From IMG/VR virus record IMGVR_UViG_3300031758_000460, positions 1-27,357 of that record: a stretch of DNA of 27,357 bases. One strand, given 5' to 3'. The notes below the pieces were generated by a model, which did no database searches, was not told the DNA's origin, and saw only the letters and a list, made by a program, of their open reading frames with translations. This document shows positions 1-10,559 of the stretch, piece by piece. Position 1 is the first letter of the stretch. Every line of letters begins with the position of its first letter. The position numbers and the translations under genes were made by a program. The DNA comes from a virus.

Positions 1-11
1 ACTACAATTTA

Positions 12-2798
12 ATGGAAAACGTTCGCACATCAAACCTGGTATCTTCACAGTTACCAGATTTCGTAAGAAGTGACTATCCAAAATTTGTCACATTCTTAGA
101 GAAATACTATGAATGGCTGGAAACTACAGATAGCGTTTCCTATGAAATTGATGCATTACGCAACGCAAATGATATTGACAATGCGGATGACTATTACATT
201 GAGCAATTAAAGAAAGACTTAACTCCTTATTTTCCACAAGATGTTGTTGCCGACAAGAGACTTTTCTTAAAGTTAGTCACACAGTTCTATAGATCCAGTG
301 GAACACAAGAATCTGTCAAGTTTCTTTTCAGAGCATTATACAATGAAAATATTGATATCTACTATCCAAAAGAAGACATTCTAAAAGCATCGGATGGTAA
401 GTGGGTATTGCCTCTAGCACTTAGAATTGATACCAATGACAATAACATTTTCAACATTGCAAAAACACTAATCACTGGTCAAACATCAAAGGCCACCGCT
501 CTTGTTGAGAAAGTAATCCAATCAGTTGACCGCCAGCTTGGTATTACATACACAGAAATTTATGTATCAAATGTACAAAGATTGTTTACGACAGGCGAAC
601 AAGTATCAGCAACATACATTGATGAAGATACTGGACTAAATGTTACTGTTACGGGTCGTTTGATTGGTGCTCTATCTGAAATAAAAATTAATCCATTAAA
701 TAGAGGTCTTTTTTATAATGCATATGATACTGAAACTGGATATGATGGTGATCCAGTTAGTATTGTTGGTGGCTTGAACCCTGTAGCAAATACTCCAGTT
801 GGTGCTGTTGCATATGTTGGCGCAGTAACAAAAGGCGGTATTACGGATATTATTGTAGAGAGAGGTGGATTTGGATTTAGAGATCCGGCAATTAACGCAA
901 ACACTTCAATCATTGATTTCAAAGGTGGATTTGATGATGTGACTTTTGGCACAGAAGCTAAAGCGTCTATCAATTTATTGGATACTACAGTATCAAGACT
1001 AATCAATGTATCTAACATGTCTGTTGCAACACTCAATGGACTACACGCAAATATTTCTACCATAGAATCAAATACAATTAATAGTGTATCAACATTTTCT
1101 CCATTTTCCGTATTTCCAATTTCTTTTGTTATGGTTGATGGTTCAGGTGGTGGATATCGCCAAAAGCCATCCGTAGAAACTTATAGTTTTTATAATGAAG
1201 AATATGATGATATCTTAGTGTGTACAGCACGTACCATCGTAAAAGGAACTTCATTAATAAATGATACAACACAAGACTTAACAGTTTCTTTTGAGCCTGG
1301 TGATTATGTTAGATTGTTTATCAATAACAAATTTGAAGCAGTTCGTGAAGTTGCTTATGTTGATACCAACAATTTATATTTTAATGAATCATTTAAGAAT
1401 GACATAACGAATGTATCAGTCTACAAAATTTTAAGAAATGATTTGTACAGAATCGGTTCACTTGGAAGAATAACTGTCAACAGTGGTGGTACTGGATATG
1501 CTAATGGCGACATTTTAATTTTTACTGGTGGTTCAGGATATGGCGCAAATGCATATGTAAATGTTTCATCTGGAGTAATTACTTCGGTAACAATGAACAA
1601 TCATTCATCAAATGCATATGTTATTGGCGGAGAAGGATATACAAGAGATTCATTGCCAAGTATTACTGTGCAATCAGCATCAGGTACAAGTGCCAACTTA
1701 ACTGTTGCACAAATAACTGGTGACGGTGAACAATACGGATTGACAACATCAAGAATTGGCGCAATTTCTTCATTGAGAGTTATAAGTTATGGATATGATT
1801 ATGTTGAAGCTCCAACGGTCTCTTTAAGAAATGCAGACTTAGTATTAGCGAATGTTACAGCTGGTCAACTATTCGTTTCAAATACATCTGTGTATCAAGG
1901 TGTGTCAAACACAACTTCAACATTTAGTGCAAGAGTTGATTCGTATGATCCAGACACCGCCGCTTTGAGAATTTTTAATTATCGTGGTGTTTTTGATGCC
2001 ACTAAAACTATTAAGTCTGATGATGGAGTAGTTTCTGGAAATGTTGTATCTTACATTTTCTATGGTGATGGTAACGCTAAAGCTACAGCTAACTTTGAGA
2101 ATGGACTGATTCGTTATCCCGGAATTTATCTGAATACTGATGGACAAATTAGTGCTGATAAGAAATTACAAGATGGTGAGAAATATCACAACTTCTCATA
2201 CATCATCAAGTCACAAACAGACTACGCAAGATTTAAGAAGCCATTGAATGACATTGTTCATCCAGTCGGCACAAAAACATTCATTACCAAGATTGACGAT
2301 AACGAAGAAATGTTGACTCAGGTTAACACTTCATCTTTTATAACAATCACATCTCTTGCGGACACTTATAACATTGCCAATGGTTCTAATAAAATTATCA
2401 CCACAAATACGAGCGCAAATCTTCAAGCTACAGTCAATGTTGGTGATGTGATTACACTTGCAAATGTCCATAGAAGATTGCAAAATACAGTCAATGTGGT
2501 TTCTGGTTCAAATATCTTGTTTGGCGCAGCCAATAGCGTCAATTTCATAAACGATTTGCAAGATGGAGATACCATCTACTTGTCAACCGGCAATACAGTA
2601 TCAATTAAAGAAGTTACAAATTCTTCTTTTGCTATACTGGATACTATAATTAATGTAACATCAACTTCAGCGACTGTTAATTTGGTTTATACGGCTACAG
2701 TTAGAGCGAATTCTAGAAATGCAAATACTATTTTTGCAAGTAGCATATTTACATCAAACGGCAGCAATTTGAGCGCAACCATTCAAAAAGTTAGATAA
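12..2798 (+). CDS. Baseplate wedge-type structural protein, positional counterpart of T4 gp7
   Basis: A 928-residue protein, probably a virion baseplate component. Residues 14-33 (LPDFVRSDYPKFVTFLEKYY) and the SSGTQESVKFLFR segment at 95-107 match the N-terminal style of large baseplate/tail proteins in aquatic T4-like phages. The rest is beta-rich and repetitive: a GxGY module lies around 480-610, and related 'GSN...GDxIxL' units sit near 407-465, 791-828 and 829-895. It lies directly upstream of gp8, where T4 has gene 7, so gp7 is the positional guess; I cannot show sequence homology to T4 gp7. The start is the first ATG of the frame and agrees with my recollection of the N-terminus in relatives, but the 11 visible upstream bases hold no Shine-Dalgarno. 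Structural role fairly sure, exact identity unsure. Confidence 0.75.
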   Translation: MENVRTSNLVSSQLPDFVRSDYPKFVTFLEKYYEWLETTDSVSYEIDALRNANDIDNADDYYIEQLKKDLTPYFPQDVVADKRLFLKLVTQFYRSSGTQESVKFLFRALYNENIDIYYPKEDILKASDGKWVLPLALRIDTNDNNIFNIAKTLITGQTSKATALVEKVIQSVDRQLGITYTEIYVSNVQRLFTTGEQVSATYIDEDTGLNVTVTGRLIGALSEIKINPLNRGLFYNAYDTETGYDGDPVSIVGGLNPVANTPVGAVAYVGAVTKGGITDIIVERGGFGFRDPAINANTSIIDFKGGFDDVTFGTEAKASINLLDTTVSRLINVSNMSVATLNGLHANISTIESNTINSVSTFSPFSVFPISFVMVDGSGGGYRQKPSVETYSFYNEEYDDILVCTARTIVKGTSLINDTTQDLTVSFEPGDYVRLFINNKFEAVREVAYVDTNNLYFNESFKNDITNVSVYKILRNDLYRIGSLGRITVNSGGTGYANGDILIFTGGSGYGANAYVNVSSGVITSVTMNNHSSNAYVIGGEGYTRDSLPSITVQSASGTSANLTVAQITGDGEQYGLTTSRIGAISSLRVISYGYDYVEAPTVSLRNADLVLANVTAGQLFVSNTSVYQGVSNTTSTFSARVDSYDPDTAALRIFNYRGVFDATKTIKSDDGVVSGNVVSYIFYGDGNAKATANFENGLIRYPGIYLNTDGQISADKKLQDGEKYHNFSYIIKSQTDYARFKKPLNDIVHPVGTKTFITKIDDNEEMLTQVNTSSFITITSLADTYNIANGSNKIITTNTSANLQATVNVGDVITLANVHRRLQNTVNVVSGSNILFGAANSVNFINDLQDGDTIYLSTGNTVSIKEVTNSSFAILDTIINVTSTSATVNLVYTATVRANSRNANTIFASSIFTSNGSNLSATIQKVR

Positions 2799-2806
2799 AT
2801 AAAAAC

Positions 2807-4135
2807 ATGTCAGCACTCTTAACTAAAAACTTCAAAATATTGATGGCACAGCAAGTTTATAACTTGTTGGACTTGGGCTCCAACTCATACTTGCCAGCTG
2901 AAAGAAAGTCATATTTGTATGCGTTTTTTGGTAGACACTTGCCATGGAATGCTGGAACAGAAGTTGCTGGCACTCCATCAGAATCGGATAATGATATAAA
3001 TGATTACTATAAACGCGGTGTCTTAGCTAAACAACTATCGTTTGAAAATGCATCTCTTGTTGTTCCAAGAAATAATTGGACTTCAAATACAATATACAAT
3101 ACGTATGAAGCAAATACAAATTTCTATGTGTTAAACACAAAAGACCAGGTCTTTAAGTGTCTTTCAAATGTATCAACAGGAACAGCATCCACTGTAGAAC
3201 CGGAGTTGACACTTTCCACAACATCTTTGGAAGAACCATATGTGGAAACTGCCGATGATTACAAGTGGAAATATATGTACACACTAACATCTTTACAAAA
3301 ACAAAAGTTTTTGACTGATGATTGGATGCCAGTTTCTACCAATAAATTTGTCCGAGGTGCCGCTGAAGCAGGTTCAATTGATATCGTTACAGTCACAAAT
3401 TCTGGTAATAATTATACAGATGGCACTGTACAGAGTATTATTACGATTGACGGCGACGGAACTGGTGCAGTATTGAAAGCGAACGTTTCTGGTGGACAAG
3501 TAAAAAATATAATCATACAGAATCGCGGTAATTATTACACTTATGCAAACTTAACTTTTACTGATGTTACTGGCGGAGTTGGCTCACTTGCATCCGCAAC
3601 AGTCTCAATTGCTCCACACGATGGTCATGGATATGATCCAACTTATGAATTAGGTGGATCCACTATTATGTTTAACGTAGAGTTTGCACAAGATGAAAGC
3701 GGTGTATTACCGGTTGACAATGATTTTCGTGAGGTTGTATTGTTAAGAAATCCATATAGATATGATACAACAATATTAGCCACAGCACAAACATATTCTT
3801 TATACACTCTTGTTAAAGTTTCACCTGGTGTTGGCGACTTCAACAATGATGAAGTTGTATATCAGGGAACAACATACGCCGACGCAACGTTTACGGCTGA
3901 TGTTATTTCTTTTAGTGAAACGCCCAACTTATTATACCTAAACAATGTTCGTGGAACATTACAAACAAATCAAGCGATTAGAGGCTTACAAACAGGCGCT
4001 ATTCGTATTGTAAATACAGTTACAAATCCTACTCTTGATTTGTACTCTGGAAAGATATTATACATATCAGATAAATTGCCAATTACAAGAGACCCTGCCC
4101 AAACCGAACGAATTCGTTTCATATTGAGTTTCTAA
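2807..4135 (+). CDS. 8: Baseplate wedge protein gp8
   Basis: This is the T4 gp8-type wedge subunit, which in T4 forms a dimer in the baseplate wedge with gp6, gp7 and gp10. Landmarks in order fit T4 gp8: FFGRHLPW at 40-47 (T4 has TFGRSEPW), VVPRNNW at 85-91 (T4 VIPRRDW), a DxYxWxY segment at 151-156, and a C-terminus with QTE followed by IRFILSF (T4 QTEEINILFTF). At 442 aa it is longer than T4 gp8 (334 aa). The excess is largely explained by a beta-rich insertion at about 188-262 (NSGNNY...RGNYY), related to the GxGY module in both neighbours. It starts 8 bases after the upstream stop, with no clear Shine-Dalgarno, so translational coupling is likely. Identity is inferred from remembered T4 sequence. 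Confidence 0.88.
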   Translation: MSALLTKNFKILMAQQVYNLLDLGSNSYLPAERKSYLYAFFGRHLPWNAGTEVAGTPSESDNDINDYYKRGVLAKQLSFENASLVVPRNNWTSNTIYNTYEANTNFYVLNTKDQVFKCLSNVSTGTASTVEPELTLSTTSLEEPYVETADDYKWKYMYTLTSLQKQKFLTDDWMPVSTNKFVRGAAEAGSIDIVTVTNSGNNYTDGTVQSIITIDGDGTGAVLKANVSGGQVKNIIIQNRGNYYTYANLTFTDVTGGVGSLASATVSIAPHDGHGYDPTYELGGSTIMFNVEFAQDESGVLPVDNDFREVVLLRNPYRYDTTILATAQTYSLYTLVKVSPGVGDFNNDEVVYQGTTYADATFTADVISFSETPNLLYLNNVRGTLQTNQAIRGLQTGAIRIVNTVTNPTLDLYSGKILYISDKLPITRDPAQTERIRFILSF

Positions 4136-4146
4136 ACGAGGAATAA

Positions 4147-7100
4147 ATGACTGCTACTTTTAACTACGATCCATACTATGACGATTTTGATGAAGATAAA
4201 AACTTCATGCGTGTCTTGTTTCGTCCAGGTTATTCGGTTCAAGCCCGTGAATTAACGCAATTACAAACCATACTAGCCAATCAAATTGAGAAATTTGGTA
4301 ACCACATTTTTAAGAGTGGTAGTCCAATTGTTGGTGGTAAAGTTTCTTTAGATAACAAAGCTAATTATGTGGTGCTGGCTGCTCAATATAATAACTTAGA
4401 TGTTGATGCTACACAATTTCTAAACAAGACTGTCGTTTCATATAACTCAACCAAAATAATTAGAGCAAAAGTTATTGCAATTGACACATCAACTGCAAAT
4501 CCAATTTTAATTTTGAAATATCTAAGCGGCGAAAGATTTGCGGAGTCGGATGAAATTCGTGTTTATGGGCAAGAAATTTATGCACAATTGAGATCCACTG
4601 CGGCTGTTGGTGGTTCTTTCATAGCTAAACTTCAAGAAGGTATTTACTACTTCAAAGGACAATTTGTAAAAGTAGTTCCTCAATACCTCGTTCTTGAAAT
4701 TTTCTATCGTGTAGGATATAACACAACCACAATCAATTTAAATCCATCATACAAAATTGGTATTGAATTTACTGAAACTATTGTTGATGAAATTGATGAT
4801 ACATCACTATTGGATCCAGCACAGGGTGCCTTTAACTACCAAGCACCAGGAGCCGAGCGTTTTGCAATTCAAACTTCTCTATCAAAGAGAACATTAGATT
4901 CTGCTGATATTTCAACATTCTTTGAAATTGTTCGTCTTGTTAATGGTGTAAAAACAAAAGAGATTGATTATCCAATCTATAGTGAAATTGAAAAAACATT
5001 AGCCCGCCGTACACATGATGAATCTGGAAACTATACGGTGGATCCATTTGTCATTTCTCTTGAAGAAGGCGATAGTGCTAATGGTAAATTCAACGTTATT
5101 TTAGATCCGGGCAAAGCCTACGTGAGTGGTTATGAATTTGAAACTATTGCTCCAACAATTATTGAAGTTGACAGAGCAAGAGAAGTTTCAAATGTTTCAA
5201 GTTTTGATTTACCAACAAACTATGAAAGTAGTTTAGTTCTTGCAAATGTTCGTGGTACGCTTGATATTACAACATTCCCATCTTTGGACATTCATTCTGT
5301 TCCACATACAAACATTAGTCTATCAACAGGTCCAGCGTACAATTCTACCAAAATTGGTACAATTTATGCAAATATGATTCGCTACAATGATGCATCCAAT
5401 ACGGAGATTGGTACCACGCATACATTTACTGTAAACACATTTGGCGCTAATACTGTTCCAATTACAGGAACATTAGCCGCAACTGGATCATCTGCTACTA
5501 CAATTGCAATTCCTGCCGCATTCAATAATGCTTTGCCATTGAATGCTTATGCAAACATGTATTTTCAAATTACAAATGGAACTGGTGCCACATTATCTCC
5601 AATTTTAATTACAAGTTCAAATGCGGCTACATTTAATTTAGCATCATCATTGACTTTTGTTCCAGGATCAAATACATTCACAATTCAATCTGAGATTAAA
5701 AATACTGAGTCACTTGTTGCTAATGGTGGTTTGTTTATAGCATTTGCGGGTAATATTGACACAGACTCAAAAAATCCAACTACAGGATTTGTTTCTATTA
5801 GTGAACCAGTTAGAACCAGTTTAGTTTTTGAAACGCCATATGAAGCAATCAAAGCTAATACAATTAGCAATATGGATTTTCAGGTAAGAAAGAAATATAC
5901 AGGAACAACATCTGGTGGTAAATTTACCGTGACTGCTTCAGGCACAGATACTTTCCCATTTTTACCCGCATCAGGAACAGTTTCAGATTCATTGATTCTG
6001 AATAATATAATTTGTTTTGTCCGGTCAGATAGTGCAAGTAATACTCAATATGGTATTGCTCCTAATACAGCAATTAGCTTATCAAATAATAACTTTACAA
6101 TTACCACAGTTTCAACATCATCATTTGAAGTTGATTTGAAAACTTTAACTGATGTTATCAAAGTTGATTTGCTTGTAACTACAAAAATCAATAATGCTGA
6201 GGTTGGAGCAACTGGTGTTACTAAGCGTAAACAATTAGTACCAATTACTGGTGGAACAGATTTACATTCTCTGATTCCATATGAAATGGATACTGGCGGA
6301 ACTGAAGGAACTACTGTTCTTTATTCCGCAAATACAACCGGAGAAGTAACATATTTTTCGGGTGGTGCAGTATTCAAGAGTATCGGCGCAACCAACTTTG
6401 ATAACGGCACAGTATTAACAGATTTAAGAACGCCAGGCAAAGCGGTTAGTTTGCAAGTCCCGGATGTGTATGAACTCATTGGTATCTATGATTCTAGAAA
6501 TACTGGAGCAAATGTCACATCGGCTATGTTGACAACCGTATCTAATGATATTACATCTCACTATGAATTTGACAATGGTCAACGCAAGACACATTACGAC
6601 CATGCAACGATTACATTAAAACGTGGATATTCTGCACCTGTTGGAAAAGTATTTGTGCAGTATAGATATTTTAAAAACTTGTCTGTATTTGCAGGATTAT
6701 TTGATGTGGATTCATATGCACAAGGCTCAAATATTTCTTACTCAGATATTTCCAAGTTTGATAATAAAGAAGATAAAAAACTTATTCCTCTAAGAGGCGC
6801 ATTTGACTTTAGGCCATATAAAGATGTGGGCGGAACATCGTTGTCTGGAGCATTGAATCCAGAACCTCTAGAAAATATTACAATGAATTATGATTATTTC
6901 TTGCCAAGAATTGACCAAGTTGTAGTTAAATCTTCTAGAGAAATTGGAGTATTAAGAGGTCAATCTGCGGTTGTTCCAGTACCGCCTCCAGTAGATACAA
7001 AAGATATGTTGATTTATACTCTGTATATTCCAGCATATACTGAGAGTGTAAAAGATATCCGTGCAGATTTTAAAAATCACCGTAGATATACGATGAGCGA

Positions 7101-10100
7101 CATTCAAGCGTTTGAGGATAGAATTCGTGGACTTGAGTATTATGTTGCATTAACAACATTAGAGAAAGATGCAGCCTCAACAAAGATTCTGGATAACAAT
7201 GGACTTGAGCGTTCAAAGTATGGTATTCTTGTTGATAACTTTACATCAAAAGATTCGCAAGCTACTTTTTCAGATGTGGATTTAGATAATAGAAACTTGA
7301 TTGATGCAGGAAGATTGTATCCAGCTTCTCTAATGAGAACTGTTGAACTGGAGCTTAATACTTCATTGAGCGCCGGCGCAACAAAAGTTGTTGGTGCTGG
7401 TACCAAAAAAGCATTGATGCTTTCATATACTACTTCTGAATTTGCAAAACAACCTTATGCAACAAAATCAATGGCAGTTGCCGATGCAACTTTTGCCAAC
7501 TTCAAAGGTAAAACAAAATTATTCCCAGAATTTACTGGAGATGTTGATACCGATTCTACAGCAAGAGTTACATTAAATTCTGTTCAAGGTATTGATAATG
7601 CCTTCAATTTTATCAATAGTACACTTAAGTATGTTGCTGATAATAATAAACAATGGGCCGATGATAAAGATAGTCCTTTCGCACAAATTGCCGATAATAA
7701 ATGGTATAAAACTTTAAAAGAAACTGATTATACTAAACAATCAACCGTGCATTTGGGCGGTCGCACTTTTGGTGTCGTTGCGGCCGTTAATGACAACACA
7801 TATTTGACCAAGGGCGCGGAACTAAATCAGAAACAAATTACTACTTCAACTTCACAGGTAGATGTAGGAACTTTTGTTACAGACTTAGCTATTCAACCAT
7901 ACATGAAGTCAAAGCAAATTCTTTTTGCTACCGATGGAATGAGGCCTTCAACAGTCATGTATTCTTTCTTTGATAATACTGATGTTAACAAATACATTGT
8001 AGTACCAAACAAAGTTACATTGAGTGCTAATACAACTTTGATTTCTGGAGAATCTGTTCTTATAGCAAATACTGTTGGTGATTTGGCTGCTAACTTGGCA
8101 AGTTTATTGGCTGGCGGTACATCTTATTCTGCGGCGTTTGTTGTAGTAAGTGAGCCTGGTTCAGCTAATGTTTCTATTATTAACGAAACTGGTAAACCAC
8201 TTTCTAGTAAATATGTCTACGCTTTAGATAGTGGAAATACATACACAATTTCTTCCGTAACTGACCATCGTTCTGGTGTAACAAGAGGAATTACTGCTAC
8301 AACAATTACTCTTGCGTCCGATGCGCCATCATATAACATAGTTGGAAATACAATTACACTTATTCACTCAACATCTTCATTTGAAGGAGTTGGTGCACAA
8401 TTTGCAGTAACCGCATATGATACTAGCACAAAAGTTGCTACAGTAAGTGGAGCAACTACGTATGTTGGTGGAACATATGTTTATAGTTTTGGCACAAATA
8501 TGTCTAACAAACTTGGACAAGTTGGTGGTGCATTCTATATGCCAAAAGCAACATTCCGTTCTGGCGAAAGAAACTTCCGCGTTACCGAATCTTTTAATAA
8601 CACATATGATGCAGATTCAATTTCATTCTCCGACAAAACATACAATGCGACTGGACTAACAGTAAGCAAAACAACACTCGTTGATACTGTATTGAATGTT
8701 GATGTTGAAAGAAAAATTGTTGGTATACAAACTTCCGATAGACTAGTCGGTTCAGTAGCCGCTGGACAAGAATTATTATCAACATATCAAGTAGGAGGAA
8801 CTGATCCTCTTGCCCAAACATTCTTTGTTGATCCTGTTGTGTATCCACAAGGTTTGTACTTAAGTAGTGTTGATTTATTCTTCAAAGCTAAAGATGATGG
8901 CAATTTGCCAGTGACGCTACAAATTCGTCCCACTGTAAATGGATTTCCATCTTCAGATTACTGGTATCCAGAATCCGTTGTCACCAAGTATCCTTCTCAA
9001 ATCAACGTTTCAGAAACTCCGAGTGTTACTGATTCAACCACATCTACTAATTTTGAATTTAGTTTCCCAGTATATTTAAAACCTGGTCAATATGCGTTAA
9101 TTGTTTTAGCTGATACTCAGGAATATATTGTTTGGGAAGCTGAAAAGGGTGGAACAACTACCAATAATGAATATGTGGATAAACAACCATATATGGGAAC
9201 TTTGTATAAATCACAAAATACCGCAGAATGGACTCCGTTTATTAATGAAGACTTGATGTTTAAATTAAATCGTTGTGTTTTCGCAACGAATAGTACTGCG
9301 ACATATTTCTTGAGAAATCAAGCATTATCAACTAGCACAAACTATGACAAATTAAGATTGATTACGAAACCAATTATACCAGATGCAAAAGTTACATCTT
9401 TGACACATAGCATCGCAACAACTACAATTTCGGGAACAAAAGAAACTTCATATAGAACATTGTCTTCAGGACAAACATATAGCTTCTCTAGTGATGATTT
9501 GTATCAAGTTGGATATCGCAGAAAGAAAATGTTTAATGCGAATGATTTTACATTGAAATTGGAAATGACTACAACAAGTGATGCAGTTTCACCAATATTT
9601 TCAATGGAAGCCGCTTCTGTAAATATATGGGAAAATTATATTGATAATGCAGAAATCAATTCCGAAGATTTTACAATTACTGCAACGGGCAGAGGATATA
9701 GCAACGCAAACGTAATTACAATTACAAGTTCATCTGGCACTGGAGCAAACGCTAATGTGCGGGTTGATGGTAATGGTAATGTTATTGGAATTTACGTAAC
9801 ATCATCAGGATCTGGATACCTAGATAATTTTACTATTTCATATCCAGATACTGGCAATTCATCTACAGTTACATCTAACGCAACTATTGAATTGAATAGT
9901 GAATATGATTCTTCTGGTGGTCCTTGTCTTGCTCGTTATATCACTAAGCCAGTTAAATTGGCTGATGGATATGACGCTGGTGATTTGCGAGTATTCCTTG
10001 GTGCGAACAAACCAGGGTCTTCAGAAGTTTCCGTATTCTATAAGATATTGTCGGATAGTGATGCAACACGATTTAAAGACAGACCTTATGAAAAAATGGT

Positions 10101-10323
10101 TTGTATTAATCCAACGGTGACAGCATCGCCAGATCCAGATACTTTCCGTGAATATGAATATCGCCCATCTGCTATAACAAATGCAGTCACTTATACTGGA
10201 ACAAATGGTGTAACATACGATTCATTTAAGACTTTTGCTATCAAGATTGTCCTAACTTCAAGCGATCCAGCAATTGTTCCAAGCGTTAAAGACTTGCGTA
10301 TTATCGCAACTCCAGCCGAGTAA
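4147..10323 (+). CDS. Very large DUF4815-type baseplate/tail structural protein
   Basis: A 2058-residue virion protein, the largest in the window. The N-terminus (FRPGYSVQARELTQLQ at 25-40) is the hallmark of DUF4815 phage tail proteins. A helical segment at about 968-1058 contains YTMSDIQAFEDRIRGLEYY and DNNGLERSKYGILVDNF, both typical of the family. Residues about 1552-1712 form a beta domain (DPLAQTFFV ... QPYMGTLYKSQN ... WTPF), and a GxGY module sits at about 1841-1916 before a final beta domain. A GAGGA Shine-Dalgarno lies 4 bases before the ATG, 3 bases after the gp8 stop. In T4 this interval holds genes 9-12. The protein probably joins baseplate to fibres, but its partners are not visible here. 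Family call is firm, precise role inferred. Confidence 0.85.
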   Translation: MTATFNYDPYYDDFDEDKNFMRVLFRPGYSVQARELTQLQTILANQIEKFGNHIFKSGSPIVGGKVSLDNKANYVVLAAQYNNLDVDATQFLNKTVVSYNSTKIIRAKVIAIDTSTANPILILKYLSGERFAESDEIRVYGQEIYAQLRSTAAVGGSFIAKLQEGIYYFKGQFVKVVPQYLVLEIFYRVGYNTTTINLNPSYKIGIEFTETIVDEIDDTSLLDPAQGAFNYQAPGAERFAIQTSLSKRTLDSADISTFFEIVRLVNGVKTKEIDYPIYSEIEKTLARRTHDESGNYTVDPFVISLEEGDSANGKFNVILDPGKAYVSGYEFETIAPTIIEVDRAREVSNVSSFDLPTNYESSLVLANVRGTLDITTFPSLDIHSVPHTNISLSTGPAYNSTKIGTIYANMIRYNDASNTEIGTTHTFTVNTFGANTVPITGTLAATGSSATTIAIPAAFNNALPLNAYANMYFQITNGTGATLSPILITSSNAATFNLASSLTFVPGSNTFTIQSEIKNTESLVANGGLFIAFAGNIDTDSKNPTTGFVSISEPVRTSLVFETPYEAIKANTISNMDFQVRKKYTGTTSGGKFTVTASGTDTFPFLPASGTVSDSLILNNIICFVRSDSASNTQYGIAPNTAISLSNNNFTITTVSTSSFEVDLKTLTDVIKVDLLVTTKINNAEVGATGVTKRKQLVPITGGTDLHSLIPYEMDTGGTEGTTVLYSANTTGEVTYFSGGAVFKSIGATNFDNGTVLTDLRTPGKAVSLQVPDVYELIGIYDSRNTGANVTSAMLTTVSNDITSHYEFDNGQRKTHYDHATITLKRGYSAPVGKVFVQYRYFKNLSVFAGLFDVDSYAQGSNISYSDISKFDNKEDKKLIPLRGAFDFRPYKDVGGTSLSGALNPEPLENITMNYDYFLPRIDQVVVKSSREIGVLRGQSAVVPVPPPVDTKDMLIYTLYIPAYTESVKDIRADFKNHRRYTMSDIQAFEDRIRGLEYYVALTTLEKDAASTKILDNNGLERSKYGILVDNFTSKDSQATFSDVDLDNRNLIDAGRLYPASLMRTVELELNTSLSAGATKVVGAGTKKALMLSYTTSEFAKQPYATKSMAVADATFANFKGKTKLFPEFTGDVDTDSTARVTLNSVQGIDNAFNFINSTLKYVADNNKQWADDKDSPFAQIADNKWYKTLKETDYTKQSTVHLGGRTFGVVAAVNDNTYLTKGAELNQKQITTSTSQVDVGTFVTDLAIQPYMKSKQILFATDGMRPSTVMYSFFDNTDVNKYIVVPNKVTLSANTTLISGESVLIANTVGDLAANLASLLAGGTSYSAAFVVVSEPGSANVSIINETGKPLSSKYVYALDSGNTYTISSVTDHRSGVTRGITATTITLASDAPSYNIVGNTITLIHSTSSFEGVGAQFAVTAYDTSTKVATVSGATTYVGGTYVYSFGTNMSNKLGQVGGAFYMPKATFRSGERNFRVTESFNNTYDADSISFSDKTYNATGLTVSKTTLVDTVLNVDVERKIVGIQTSDRLVGSVAAGQELLSTYQVGGTDPLAQTFFVDPVVYPQGLYLSSVDLFFKAKDDGNLPVTLQIRPTVNGFPSSDYWYPESVVTKYPSQINVSETPSVTDSTTSTNFEFSFPVYLKPGQYALIVLADTQEYIVWEAEKGGTTTNNEYVDKQPYMGTLYKSQNTAEWTPFINEDLMFKLNRCVFATNSTATYFLRNQALSTSTNYDKLRLITKPIIPDAKVTSLTHSIATTTISGTKETSYRTLSSGQTYSFSSDDLYQVGYRRKKMFNANDFTLKLEMTTTSDAVSPIFSMEAASVNIWENYIDNAEINSEDFTITATGRGYSNANVITITSSSGTGANANVRVDGNGNVIGIYVTSSGSGYLDNFTISYPDTGNSSTVTSNATIELNSEYDSSGGPCLARYITKPVKLADGYDAGDLRVFLGANKPGSSEVSVFYKILSDSDATRFKDRPYEKMVCINPTVTASPDPDTFREYEYRPSAITNAVTYTGTNGVTYDSFKTFAIKIVLTSSDPAIVPSVKDLRIIATPAE

Positions 10324-10325
10324 TC

Positions 10326-10559
10326 ATGTTTGTGAAAGTTGAAGGTACCAATTTCATTAAAGATACTGGCACAAGCGCCCTGTTGATGACGGGGCGTAAC
10401 GCTTTGATTGAAAATGAAGCAAGAAAAAAACTTGCTGATAGGATGAATGGTAAAAATACTGAGATAAATAACTTGAAGAATCAGGTAGAAGAATTATCTT
10501 CGGATATGAAGGAAATCAAGTCCCTACTAAACGCATTGCTGAAACAGAGTAAAGAATAA
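10326..10559 (+). CDS. Small coiled-coil virion-associated protein (hypothetical)
   Basis: A 77-residue protein with a short N-terminal stretch (MFVKVEGTNFIKDTGTSALL) followed by a charged helix with heptad-like leucines from about residue 30 to the end (INNLKNQVEELSSDMKEIK). It starts 2 bases after the DUF4815 gene, and its TAA overlaps the ATG of the 1240-aa fibre (TAATG), so the three are probably translated in a coupled way. Small proteins of this form occur at the same place in marine T4-like phages as I remember them. An adaptor or trimerisation factor for the following fibre is a guess from position and helix. Confidence 0.7.
   Translation: MFVKVEGTNFIKDTGTSALLMTGRNALIENEARKKLADRMNGKNTEINNLKNQVEELSSDMKEIKSLLNALLKQSKE

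Noticed and set aside
713-1063. 116-aa minus-strand frame inside the 928-aa gene, and similar antisense frames elsewhere (7140-7406, 12157-12507, 15460-15726)
   Set aside because: Fully antisense to well-supported genes, without ribosome-binding sites or recognisable motifs.
2794-2801. GATAAATA late-promoter-like box before gp8
   Set aside because: It overlaps the upstream stop and would start transcription at or just past the gp8 ATG, leaving no leader; AT-rich coincidence is likelier.
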